This document shows positions 26,601 through 34,268 of a stretch of 64,000 nt of DNA, one piece after another. Numbering within the stretch: position 1 is the first letter of the stretch; each line of letters starts with the position of its first letter. The stretch covers positions 71,264,456-71,328,455 of the forward strand of contig JARZZO010000001.1 in NCBI GenBank assembly GCA_030544215.1, read 5' to 3'. The position numbers were made by a program, and so were the translations under genes. The notes under the pieces are model-generated. The model saw only the letters and a program-made list of their open reading frames with translations, made no database searches and was not told the DNA's origin. Origin of the DNA: Zantedeschia hybrid cultivar. Taxonomy: Eukaryota > Streptophyta > Magnoliopsida > Alismatales > Araceae.

Positions 26601-29600
26601 GACTCATACTCTCTCGAATCGAGCCTCTCCTCAGGAGCTCCGCAACCTGCCTCTGCAACTCGGCATGCTTAGTGGGGTTGAGCCCATAATGGGGCAGGTT
26701 GGGCAAAGTGGACCCCGGGACGAGATCAATAGCGTACTGGATGTCACGCATAGGAGGTAAACCATTTGGTAAATCCTCTAGGAATACATCTTAGAACTCC
26801 AGAAGGACTGTCGTAACCTCAGGTGGTTGCTCCTTCGAGGGCTCCTCATCTATAGTCTCCCTGACTGGAAGGGCATAGATCGTATCACTCTCGATACACT
26901 CTCGTACAAACTCCCTCGCATTGATCAACTGAAGAGTCTTAGATGGGGGCTCTCTAGGGATAGAATCCTTATGCGTGGGAGTATTACCCGAACGAGTCGA
27001 GCTAGGGGTAGCAGGAACTTCTGATTTGACCGGACTAGGTGTAATAGGTGAAGCTCCAGAAGTAGCAGAAGCACTAGGTGAAGAAGTGCTAGGCTGAGTG
27101 GACTCCTGCTGAGTAGATGTCCGAGGCCGGGATGGGTTCAAAGTAATGCGGCGAGTGCCAAACTGAAACACGCAAGTGTTGGAACGACCGTAAAGAACGG
27201 CGTCCATATCATAAATCCATGGCCTGCCTAAGATAATGCTCCCAACTTCCATAGGTAGGACATCACACCAGATGAGATCATCATAAGGAGGAAAATGAAT
27301 AGGGACCAAACATCTCATCCGAATTGGAATGGACGTCGAGTCCACCCAGGACACACGATATGGACTCGGATGATCCACATGGGTCAAGCCAAGGCATGCA
27401 ACTGTATTCGTGGAGATTGCATTGATGCAACTCCCACTATCAATGATCACTTTACACACCTTGCCATCATGTTTAAAATAGGTATGAAAGATCGCGGTCT
27501 TGCGCCAGTCATCACTGACTTTGGGCTGGGTCAAGATGCAACGGACCACACCTAACCTCCCTCCCTCTGGAAAGTCAATGACATCCTCCACATGGTGGTA
27601 CTCTCCCTGAATACAGCCAACTATATGTTCGTCTGTCTGAAACTTATTGGCCATATCCTCATCTGCCTCATACTGGACCTCTTCACTGACTAACTGGGGC
27701 TCTTCAGTCTCAATGCCATCTACGGTCAAGGTACGGGTAGGACAATGAGATGCATAGTGACCATATCCATGGCATCGGAAGCACTGTGTATGCGGACCAG
27801 CAGTAGAGGACTCTCCTGTCAACGGAGCCTTCCCTTTATCCTCCCGTCGGAATGGTGGGGCTGCTGCCGGGGGGCGAGCGGGAGGGGTAGGAAGTGGTAG
27901 TGGCTGCTCCCGGGGTCTGGGAGCAGAAACCTCCTGACGAGCCAGATCCTGGGATCGAATCATAGGTCCTCTCTGTAGGTAGGTAGGTGCTCCTCGAGTG
28001 TCAGGAGGGCGCTGTAAAGGGGGCCTCGGACGTTGGAAGGGCTCACTCTCAATCTCTAATTGCTCGGCCTCGAGCGCCACCTAATAGGCATACTCTAAAG
28101 TAGACACATCCCTCCTGAATAACTCGCGCTGAAAAGCGGGACGTAAACCCTTCCGAAAACGTGAAAGGGTCATCGCACTCTCCTCTCTAACACTACATCT
28201 CAAAAGATAGGTATCAAACTCAGAGATGTACTCAGCCACGGTACGGTTCCCTTGGGTGAGGTTCTGCCACTTATCAATAAAACGATGACGGTATATGGCA
28301 GGAAGGTACTTCTCCCGAAGTTTCACCTTCATCTCATCCTATGTCTCTACGGGCTCCTGATATCGCTGCCTAAGAAGGGCTTCCACATTAGACCAAAAGG
28401 TCTTAGCTTGGCCCATAAGTTTCATTTTGGCAAATTGGACCCGTCGACTATCAGACATCTCGTACCAATCAAAATAATGATCCATACCAGCCTCCCAATC
28501 CATGTAGATCTGGGGATCCAAGGATCCATCAAAGATAGGCACATCCACTTTGACATTTTTGATGGCCTAATAATCTAAATCCCCATGATCATGATAGGGC
28601 CTATACTCGTACTCAAAGTCTTGGGCTCGCCTAAAATCAGGACGAGGACCTCTCCGTGCAGGTGGAATTCGACGAAATCCGTCATCAACTGCCTCAAACG
28701 GATCGTCCTCATAACATGGGCGGCGACCCCTTCTATCATCATATCGAGCGGGACGAATAGCTGGGGAAGGTGGGAGTGGCTGATGCTCAACCCTCACGGG
28801 TCCTTGATTCGAGATTCTCACATGATCCTGTGGTCCACGGGGAACTCCTTCTAATGCGGTGACTCGGTCAGCTAAACCCTGAAGGGAACGATCAGCTTGA
28901 GTCACCCTATCATGAATTATTTTGAGTGATCCCTCCATTTGATCAAAGCGTTGGTCTAAAGTGTTGTGGAGATGACGGACCATACCTGATAAATCAAGAG
29001 TAGACTGGACTCTAGATTTAGTTTGAGTTTCCTCAGGAGATTCAATGGGTGACCTAGACATGGCTACAAATGAATGGTAATCTGTACCACTACGCGTGGG
29101 CATGCAAACCACTATGACCCAATCAAGACTCTCAACTGATTCCAAAAATTGATGCGGGATGGCTCACAGACTCACCGGCGTTGATAGAATTTCAGCAATA
29201 AGCATTTAAAAGTTAGTCAACTGTAGTCTAATCGCACAATAGTCCAGTTAGATAACCACGTCTATAAGTAGAAATAGCTGAAAAGCCGTTCCTCTCGCGA
29301 TGAGGAAGCGTGGGACCGTATGGTAGTTGAGAAACTACCACAAATCTAGGAATTAGGACCACCCCAAAGTTCTGTCGGAACTCGGGATCGGTATAGCGCA
29401 CTCACAACCAACAGTGATGAAGAATCACGGGCTAGGACCTATCTCTCGATTCGGCGGCAGCTAAGAGCACATACGAGACAAGCAAATCGAAATGAGAAGG
29501 TTAGCACGTACCTCCACGCTGGTGCGTGGGAGAAGATCACCCGGTGCTCGTGTACCACCCTCCAAAAACAACAAAATGATGGTCCACTCCTCGCATGGAG

Positions 29601-32600
29601 GTAAAAGGCTACAATAAACACAATAATATGATCCCGGGTGGTAAACACAGCAATTGACGGGCCAGCGGCGGCGCGAAAGTTGCTGGAAAAAAAATATGCC
29701 TCGGGAAGCGTGTAGCAATATCAGCACTCCGGGATATTGGCACGCAAATCGATGCGACTGGTACGGGCCTCGGAAAACACGATCGGAGTCTTCGGTATAC
29801 GTGCAGCCGCGGCACGCAAAACGATGCAGATCGGCAACCGCAGTACTCTAGATCTGGATAGGCCTCGTCGATACGAACCCAATGACGCAAACGGCACGCA
29901 AATCGGGGCACGAACGAACTCTTCGTGAGGGTGGTGCGATAACAGCTCTAATTGCACCACCTGTTGCACCTCCACAGACCTGGTCTGGCCTGACTTGGAC
30001 CAGATCGAACCCTGGCTCGGACCAGGGCTGAAGATGGCTCGGACCCTTGCACTACGGCTCGGACTAGTGACAAACGTGGCTCGGACCACGTTGCTGTGGC
30101 TCGGTCCGAACCGGGTCAAGCCTGGTTTGATCGGGTTAGATCAAAAGGGCCACGAACCCTTCTCCTCTTCCTTATTTCTTCTCCTTTCACCCTAACCCAC
30201 GATGGCAGACACGAACCCGGCGTGGGGAAGGAGAGGCCGACGAGTGGGAGCCTGCGGCACCGGCGACGGCAGTCGAAGCCGGCAACAGTGATCGAAGCAG
30301 GCGACGGTGAGGGCCAACAGGGCTGGCGGCGGTGGCGGTAGGGTGGGACTGTGTCGACGGCGGCGGCGAGCGAGTGCGGCGGAGGCGGACGACAGCGATG
30401 GCGGTGGTGAAGGCGGCGGCGGAGGCGGGCGGCCAACGGAGCGTCAGCGACGGCAGTGGAGAATGGCGACGACGACGGTGGCTTCGGGGAGATCTGTCGC
30501 AGGTTGTAGCGGCGGGGCTGGTGGTTGCCGGCGACGTTGGCTCCAACGACAGTGGGAGGCGCGGGGAGGCTGATCCAGCAGCAGCGGGGCGAGACGCGGG
30601 GCAGCGCTGGCAGTGGCGGGAGACGCAGGGCAGCGGCGGTGGTGGGATCCGGCGACGACGACGATGGCGCGGCGGCGTAGCGGGGGATCGAGGTATGCTC
30701 TGATACCAAAATTGATGCGGAACGAAAGGGGAAGCGAGGAAAAGAGCGGGGTCTGGGGAAGGGAAACCAGCCGGCGTCGCACCGGCGGGTTATACTCCGA
30801 CGTCCCACCGGAGCAGGGGAGTCCCTAGGCGTCACACCGAGGAAGAGGGGGTGGAGGGGTCTCTCTCTCACAGAGAACAACACGCACACAGGTATTTTTC
30901 TTTTCAGTCATTCATTATCCCCCATCTCTGAAAAATTCATCATACATATAGGGAGTTCTGTAACTCCTGACTCTTGGAGATCCCTATCAGACTCTTAGAC
31001 TCCCCCCCTCATTTACGTTTCTGTCATCCCCTCCTAGAAACTATAAAAGCACATGATGGACCATAAAGGGTCCTAATAAAAGCACATGAATAGGGTCTCA
31101 TGTCTCTATCTCATCTCCAAGCCATAAGGACGCTGGACGGACCCTCCGACGGCAGTAAACAAGATCCGGTTGGAACCGGATCATAGCCCTGGTGTCCTCA
31201 CCACATTAGTTCTATAGATACACAGACATTTCATTAGACATTGGAAAGTAATCATTCAGGTGTCAGTACTTTCTTGGTTGTAATTGCTATGATCCACAGA
31301 ACATTCTCACATAAATGCAATCATTCTCACAAGACTTGTTTTTGGAGAAAAATCAGTCATACTTAAACAAATGAGCACGAATTTGAACATCATACTTCTC
31401 ATCGTTAAGTTCTCTTTAAGCTGTGTACTACTGCAGAAGGTCCCAGCAGATTGGTAATCATTCATTTGTTAGGATTTACTTTTATGATTTCGTTGATTGG
31501 AAAGTCTTGACAGCCTTCTACGTTTATTATTGTACAAGTTCCACCAGAACAAGTTTTGCAATTGAATGTTTAACCAAATGAACCATTGATACCAGGCCTT
31601 GATCATGCATAAACTGATTTTACTTTTATTTCTAACCAGTGATATCATTTATGTAACTCTGTTCGAAAGTGAACAGTTCAGTGTGGATAGAGAGACTTGA
31701 AGAAGCCCATCATGTTATGTTAATCCACTTGAAGCAGAATAGGAAGCTGCTAATGGTTGTGAGAAAAATTAGTGGAATGTAGTATATGGAAATTAGTGGA
31801 ATGTAGACTATGGACTCGGGAAAGTTGGAGGACGGACTTGAGAAGGCCTAAAATGAGATGGTTTGCATGATTTAACAGAGTAAGAATGGGCATATGACAC
31901 TAGATAGAACAAAATGGTGGTGGGACAGAATTAATGTAATCAACAAAAAATAAGTGGGAACACGGCTCTGATGTTGTTGTTCATGATGATGCATGCATTT
32001 ATGCATGCTAACTGGGGACCTGCTGGCTTTGGAACCATGGAATTGTTAGCACTTAGCTGGGAATAGCATCCATGACTTAGCTGGGCTTAGTGTTTTGTCC
32101 AAGGCAATTTGACACCATCTGCAAGCTCTAGATCTGCTTCAGAAGGACATCTATTGGATGATTCCAAGGGTAACTGTCAGTTGGAAACATTTTTTCATGA
32201 CATTTTGCTAGTTTTAGGGAGGACTGGTAACATGATTACCTGTCAAAAGTTTTGTATCTTTCTCTCAATGCCTCTTGTGTTGGCTCCAACCATGGTGCAC
32301 AGGTACTCTTCTATTCAGTGTATAAAATTTTTGCAACTGTGCTGATGGAGCGCCTGCCACAAGTATTTGGTAATGGGAGAGTACATGATAGGTATGGTGA
32401 TGTAGACAAGATAGCTGTTGATTCTGGAGGACCATCAAATATGCAAGTTGACCAGGAGAGAAGAGAAAGTATTGTGCAAAATAAAAATTTGCTTTCTTAT
32501 TATTTTTTTCATTTTCTTTGTTGAAACGTTGTCAAGTTTAATATATGGAACATGTATCCTAAATATTATTTTTGGAGAGAGATATTGTCTCAACTCTACA

Positions 32601-32719
32601 AAGTGTGCAATTTGTGTGTCATTTTTTCATTGTGCAATCAATGTCGAGCATCATTTTTTCATTGTGCGACATGTACACAGATATATGTATGTATGTATGT
32701 ATGCATATATATATGTATG

Positions 32720-32766
<47 letters not shown>

Positions 32767-34268
32767 CATAGATATACACGTACATTTATATACGTATGTG
32801 TGTATGCATATCTACATATATTCTTATGTATTTATGTACATATCTGTAAATATGTATACGTATATGTATATGCATATATATCATACATACATATATATAG
32901 ATATATATACATACATATATGTATGTATGTATGAAATATATACATCTTCCCCATGTATGTATTATGATATATAGATATACATAACTGTGCATATATAAGT
33001 ACGTGTATATTTGTATATATGTGCGTACGTATATATTTATGTATGATATATATACATATATGTATGTACCTATATATACATACGTACATACATAAATATA
33101 CGTATATATAATTTAATAACATATTTTTCATTTATTTATTTTTATTAAACTATTAACTTGATAATATAATTTATTGAAAAAAATATTTATAATCATATAT
33201 ACATTACATGGTATTAAAAATTTTCACATTTTATATCTTAGTCAAAGGTGGTCAACAACTATCTATAAAATAAGAAGGGTAATAAGAAGGGTAATTTGGA
33301 GATAAAAGTTTCTTATTCTCCTTTTTATTCTTTAGAATGCAATCAAAGCAATTAGAATAACTTCTTATTCTACTTCGAATAAATATGCGTTATCAAAGCT
33401 ACGCACTTCTTATTCTAGAATAAGTAATCCGGTATACCATATCCGTTATAAACAATCCAGCAAACAAAGTGGCGTCGGAGAATAAGGAGAATAAGGAATT
33501 CGACTCTAGACCTAAGAATTACTTATCCTTCTTATTCCACCAATGGGTCTCACAGAACTATCAAAGCTAAGCACTCCTTATTCTAGTATGTGCTATTCCG
33601 GATAAGTAATTGCAGATAACTTATTCTAAACAAATTGGGGCAAGTTTAAATAGTCTTATGGAGCCCACTAGCAGAATAAGGAGGTATAAATAATTCTGAT
33701 GCGATGTAAGCTATTCTCCCTATCAAATTAGAATTAATCTTATTTTAAGAATAAGACTCTTTTCTTCTCTTATTCTCCTATCAAACCGGGGTGATATCAA
33801 ATTCAACATGTGGGTGATTAGAAGAACACAAGCTTTGAGGTCCAACAGTCGTCATCTAGAAATAGGAGTGTGTAGCAGCAGCACAAGTACAGAAATAGAT
33901 CAAAAGGAAAAAAATTGTAGAAAATTAATGTTGGGGAAGAGCAAGGCATGCGATAATACAATATGTGGAACCTGGAAGGGGCGATGGCCGAAGTTGTGCT
34001 GGTAAACGTCGTTGGCGTTGTCGTTGATGTCGAAGGCCTCCACCACCTCGCCGCGCACCCCCGCCCTCATCAACGAATACCTCTTCGGCGCGCCATTACC
34101 CATCCAAAGATTAGATTAAGCCCATGCTCAGAACACAAAACCCTAGCCCTAGAACCCGACACAGACAGAAAGAGGGGGGCAGATATACAGACAGAGGGAT
34201 ACCATGCCGCCGATGCCGCTGTAGAACTCGAGGATCCTCCACGGCGGCGTCTTCTGCGGCTCCTCCAT
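11601..34268 (-). CDS. DNMT2: tRNA (cytosine-5-)-methyltransferase DNMT2/TRDMT1, ten exons
   Basis: Exons (minus strand): 34268-34203, 34082-33972, 14431-14338, 14212-14094, 13949-13827, 13243-12835, 12718-12624, 12499-12437, 12355-12291 and 11688-11601. Introns have GT-AG borders, phases agree and the joined frame is 1233 bases (410 residues), close to the usual 380-390. Motif I is ILEFYSGIGGMRYSL (residues 12-26). Motif IV is SPPCQPYTRQG with the catalytic Cys near residue 84. Motif VI is FVENVVGFE (122-130). PYSRPRYFCL follows, then the DNMT2 signature CFTKSYYRYVKGTGSLL (about 319-335). ALLGNSLSIAVVAPLL lies near the C terminus. The family methylates C38 of tRNA-Asp and a few other tRNAs. 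Exon 6 holds a long variable insert before the conserved LIERWGSAM. An in-frame stop lies upstream of the ATG at 34268. Intron 2 (33971-14432, about 19.5 kb) is full of mobile elements. No coding break was seen. Confidence 0.93.
14510..14860. mobile_element. Composite GAATAAG-family MITE remnants in DNMT2 intron 2
   Basis: At least two partial copies lie next to each other. One starts with GCGCCACTTTGATGGAAGAA near 14582. The other starts with GGCGCCACTTTGTTTGCCG near 14691 and runs to about 14860. Both share GAATAAG/TTATTC words and the CACTTTG terminus with the fold-back MITE at 7.1-7.65 kb. They sit only about 80 bases upstream (in the sense of the gene) of the exon 3 acceptor. Exact ends and target duplications could not be set. 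Confidence 0.6.
14861..18100. other. DNMT2 intron 2 sequence without a supported gene
   Basis: From 14.87 to 15.7 kb composition is GC-richer, with frames of 60-140 codons on both strands that match no family I know. The segment could be the 5' part of the Harbinger element or a fragment of another gene. From 15.77 kb on it is AT-rich and holds a short dispersed duplication (about 15775-15860 versus 16378-16460, sharing TTGCTAACCGTAGCTTGTA and GAAAGATGGGA) and the 143-bp tandem duplication described separately. Confidence 0.4.
16551..16836. repeat. 143-bp tandem duplication, two copies
   Basis: The unit beginning CACAACCAAGTCTTTTTTTG at 16551 starts again at 16694. The copies differ at only a handful of positions (for example AATTAAACC versus AACTAAACA, and GTGTTG versus GCGTTG). 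A recent local duplication inside DNMT2 intron 2, with no coding content. Confidence 0.85.
18126..19619 (+). pseudogene. Harbinger ORF1, Myb/SANT-like DNA-binding protein, three exons, one nonsense codon
   Basis: Exons at 18126-18138, 18313-18665 and 18759-19619 join with matching phases. Exon 2 encodes a trihelix/Myb-like domain (VPNWTTQHDKVLIGLLMEQY, then YNKDHLQNRWKVLRGQYIKL and GWGWDD) typical of plant Harbinger ORF1 and L10-interacting-Myb proteins, which bind the transposase and DNA. Exon 3 is Ser/Pro-rich with a basic patch (RRRRRFGSRN, SSSRRRGKR) and ends with a conserved-looking tail (VPNLPRNLYFRAVNLFGTP, MALPEEEKLDWI). A TAA at about 18654-18656, just after DSWE, interrupts exon 2 nine bases before its donor; it is one C-to-T change from a Gln codon. 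Apart from that stop the frame is open for about 408 codons. Confidence 0.75.
19890..20261 (+). CDS. RNase H1 N-terminal (viroplasmin-like) domain protein with hydrophobic C-terminal tail
   Basis: An uninterrupted frame of 123 codons from ATG 19890. Residues 6-45 (CYVVWVGREPGLYLTW, ECYAQVNGFPGAQYKGF) match the RNase H1 N-terminal / caulimovirus viroplasmin fold, a small domain that binds RNA-DNA hybrids or double-stranded RNA in RNase H1. No catalytic RNase H domain follows. Instead there is a Pro/Thr-rich linker (about 58-86) and a strongly hydrophobic stretch of about 27 residues (YCLIIFLLFLVVCLLFLILL), likely one membrane helix near the C terminus. It lies 270 bases after ORF1 and 180 bases before the transposase ATG, same strand. 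It is intact while both neighbours carry stops. It could be a separate transposon gene, a 3' exon of ORF1 transcripts, or a captured host domain. Function unknown. Confidence 0.6.
   Translation: MGRFKCYVVWVGREPGLYLTWGECYAQVNGFPGAQYKGFHSFEEGEATLYGVVEKPIPRPTNTREQYAMGTPSTVRGMTGPPTSHTSMVFSWQYCLIIFLLFLVVCLLFLILLGIFLMPLRGH
20441..21686 (+). pseudogene. PIF/Harbinger transposase (HARBI1-like, DDE_Tnp_4), broken
   Basis: Exon 1 is 20441-20929 (acidic N terminus, then a helical region ending FYPYFK). A short intron leads to exon 2 at 21013-21686. The DDE nuclease residues are visible: D in AIGAIDGTHI, D in YYLVDSGY, and E in KNCVERVFGVLKNRFQIL. The frame ends LWGDNN at TAG 21684-21686, giving roughly 385 codons, a normal size. 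Breaks: TAA at 21106-21108 (in GYIS-stop-NVMG), a one-base deletion near 21174 (GWEGSAADM lost), and TAA at 21318-21320. The enzyme would cut and rejoin element ends at TWA targets; this copy cannot encode it. A GTG codon lies in frame upstream at 20411, but ATG 20441 is the first proper start. Confidence 0.85.
22001..22864. repeat. Tandem array, 6 x 144 bp
   Basis: The anchor TTGTATGGRCAATGATG recurs at 22001, 22145, 22289, 22433, 22577 and 22721, exactly 144 bases apart each time. Each unit contains TTGGTTGGATGGCTTTTAAG, CCCAATACGTGATGAAATTC and CCACCCTTCGGATATTAGGAG. Copies differ by a few substitutions and no evident indels. The array lies between the Harbinger transposase and the CBP80 fragment, all in DNMT2 intron 2. 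No coding potential. Confidence 0.95.
22958..23307 (+). pseudogene. CBP80/ABH1 (nuclear cap-binding protein subunit 1) exon fragment, antisense to DNMT2
   Basis: After an acceptor-like TTTTGGTCCAG, 350 bases are open and end at a GAG|GTGAGT donor. The translation is clearly CBP80: VPVHGPRVALEVVIQTFLD, LERYGQVIAGLCSDQEKQVM, EVSLFWKNNAQMTAVTIDRM, YRLISNLAIVTWVFSPANV and a final CPWE, where plant CBP80 genes also have an intron. CBP80 is the large subunit of the nuclear cap-binding complex, with MIF4G-like repeats. No earlier CBP80 exon was found in the window and the next expected exon (after PWE) is absent. It is therefore a partial genomic copy, with introns kept, in the intron of another gene and on the opposite strand. 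Confidence 0.85.
23423..23912 (-). repeat. 3' LTR of the gypsy element
   Basis: A 490-base repeat, TGATGCGGAACGAAAGG to GGTGTTCTCACCA on the + strand. It is the 3' LTR because the element reads on the minus strand. It is flanked on the left by the target duplication copy CATTA and on the right by a purine-rich tract when read on the minus strand. Confidence 0.93.
23924..29145 (-). pseudogene. gag-pol polyprotein of the gypsy element with stops and a frameshift
   Basis: One long frame on the minus strand. Gag has a start near 29061 (MSRSPIESPEE) and the IKNVKVDVPIFDGSLDP retrotrans_gag region. Next come a CCHC knuckle CFRCHGYGHYASHC, a protease IIDSGSCINAIS, reverse transcriptase with YFDDILIYS, an RNase H domain, an integrase zinc finger (HxxxH..CRTC) with DFVLGLP and TDRDVRF, and a C-terminal chromodomain (YLVRWRGRSPSDDTWI). 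Nonsense codons lie near 28564, 28336, 28081, 26791, 25660 and 24422. A one-base insertion near 25878 shifts the frame after AASTFHD. All six stops are TAG or TAA and sit one C-to-T or G-to-A change from Gln or Trp codons. The chromodomain places it among chromoviruses, probably Tekay/Galadriel-like; the clade is not certain. Confidence 0.9.
29150..30696 (-). other. Untranslated leader of the gypsy element
   Basis: About 1.5 kb separates the primer-binding site from gag. The half near the 5' LTR (about 30200-30700) is very GC-rich with GGC/GCG repeats. Because of this composition it is open over long stretches, one of 257 codons on the minus strand (30889-30116) running across the LTR, primer site and leader. 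It has no family motif and is not called a gene. Confidence 0.6.
30697..30708 (-). other. Primer-binding site (initiator Met tRNA)
   Basis: On the minus strand TGGTATCAGAGC lies four bases inside the 5' LTR. This 12-mer is the classic plant retrotransposon primer site complementary to the 3' end of initiator methionine tRNA, and it fixes the orientation of the element. Confidence 0.93.
30713..31203 (-). repeat. 5' LTR of the gypsy element
   Basis: A 491-base repeat homologous to 23423-23912. Differences include CCGGCC/CCAGCC, GGGCTA/GGGTTA and GTTCTC/GTCCTC. The right flank carries the second copy of the target duplication, CATTA. Confidence 0.93.
32303..32460 (+). pseudogene. Second CBP80/ABH1 exon fragment
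   Basis: After ATGGTGCACAG the frame reads VLFYSVYKIFATVLMERLP and then an acidic variable part (DVDKIAVDSGGPSNMQVDQE). This matches the region of plant CBP80 that follows its coiled segment (LYKSF...ERLP, then a DVDNE-type acidic stretch). The frame stays open to about 32524 but similarity stops near 32460. The coiled-coil exon expected between this and the exon at 22958-23307 was not found in 31209-32302. Together the pieces form a partial CBP80 copy split by the gypsy insertion. The piece is short, so this assignment is less sure than for the first exon. Confidence 0.65.
32680..33112. repeat. TA/ATGT/ATAC microsatellite cluster
   Basis: More than 400 bases are made almost only of (TA)n, (TATG)n and (CATA)n runs, including about 32 bases of pure TA near 32727-32762 and many ATGTATGTATG words. 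Open frames through it are low-complexity Tyr/Ile/Cys/Met strings and are not genes. It lies in DNMT2 intron 2, about 0.9 kb from exon 2. Confidence 0.9.
33265..33792. mobile_element. GAATAAG-family MITE copies near the 5' end of DNMT2 intron 2
   Basis: Two or three partial inverted copies of the same family as the 7.1-kb fold-back element are packed here. Shared words include GGAGAATAAGGAGAATAAGG, AGCAAACAAAGTGGCG (near 33460), TTATTCTAGTATGTGCTATTCCG and GAGCCCACTAGCAGAATAAG. The right end is near TATCAAACCGGGGTG at 33781-33792. Boundaries are approximate and insertions appear nested. Confidence 0.6.

Larger units (their letters stand above)
23423..31203 (-). mobile_element. Ty3/gypsy chromovirus LTR retrotransposon, full length, coding-defective
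   Basis: The element is 7781 bases long with LTRs at 23423-23912 and 30713-31203 and a perfect 5-bp target duplication CATTA (23418-23422 and 31204-31208). The LTRs start TG and end CA. On the minus strand the 5' LTR is followed after 4 bases by the primer site TGGTATCAGAGC (initiator Met tRNA type). A purine-rich stretch lies before the 3' LTR. Order: leader of about 1.5 kb, gag, zinc knuckle, protease, reverse transcriptase, RNase H, integrase, chromodomain. By eye the LTRs differ at about 13 of 490 sites plus one indel (about 2.7 percent). With the grass rate of 1.3e-8 per site per year that is around one million years; the rate for this species is not known. It sits in the intron after the CBP80 exon at 22958-23307. 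Confidence 0.95.

Noticed and set aside
31209..32302. Possible missing middle exon of CBP80
   Set aside because: I scanned the + strand by eye for the expected coiled-coil exon and found no open stretch resembling it.
32552..33131. Long frames of Tyr/Ile/Cys/Met on both strands
   Set aside because: They are translations of TA/TATG/CATA microsatellites and have no coding signal.
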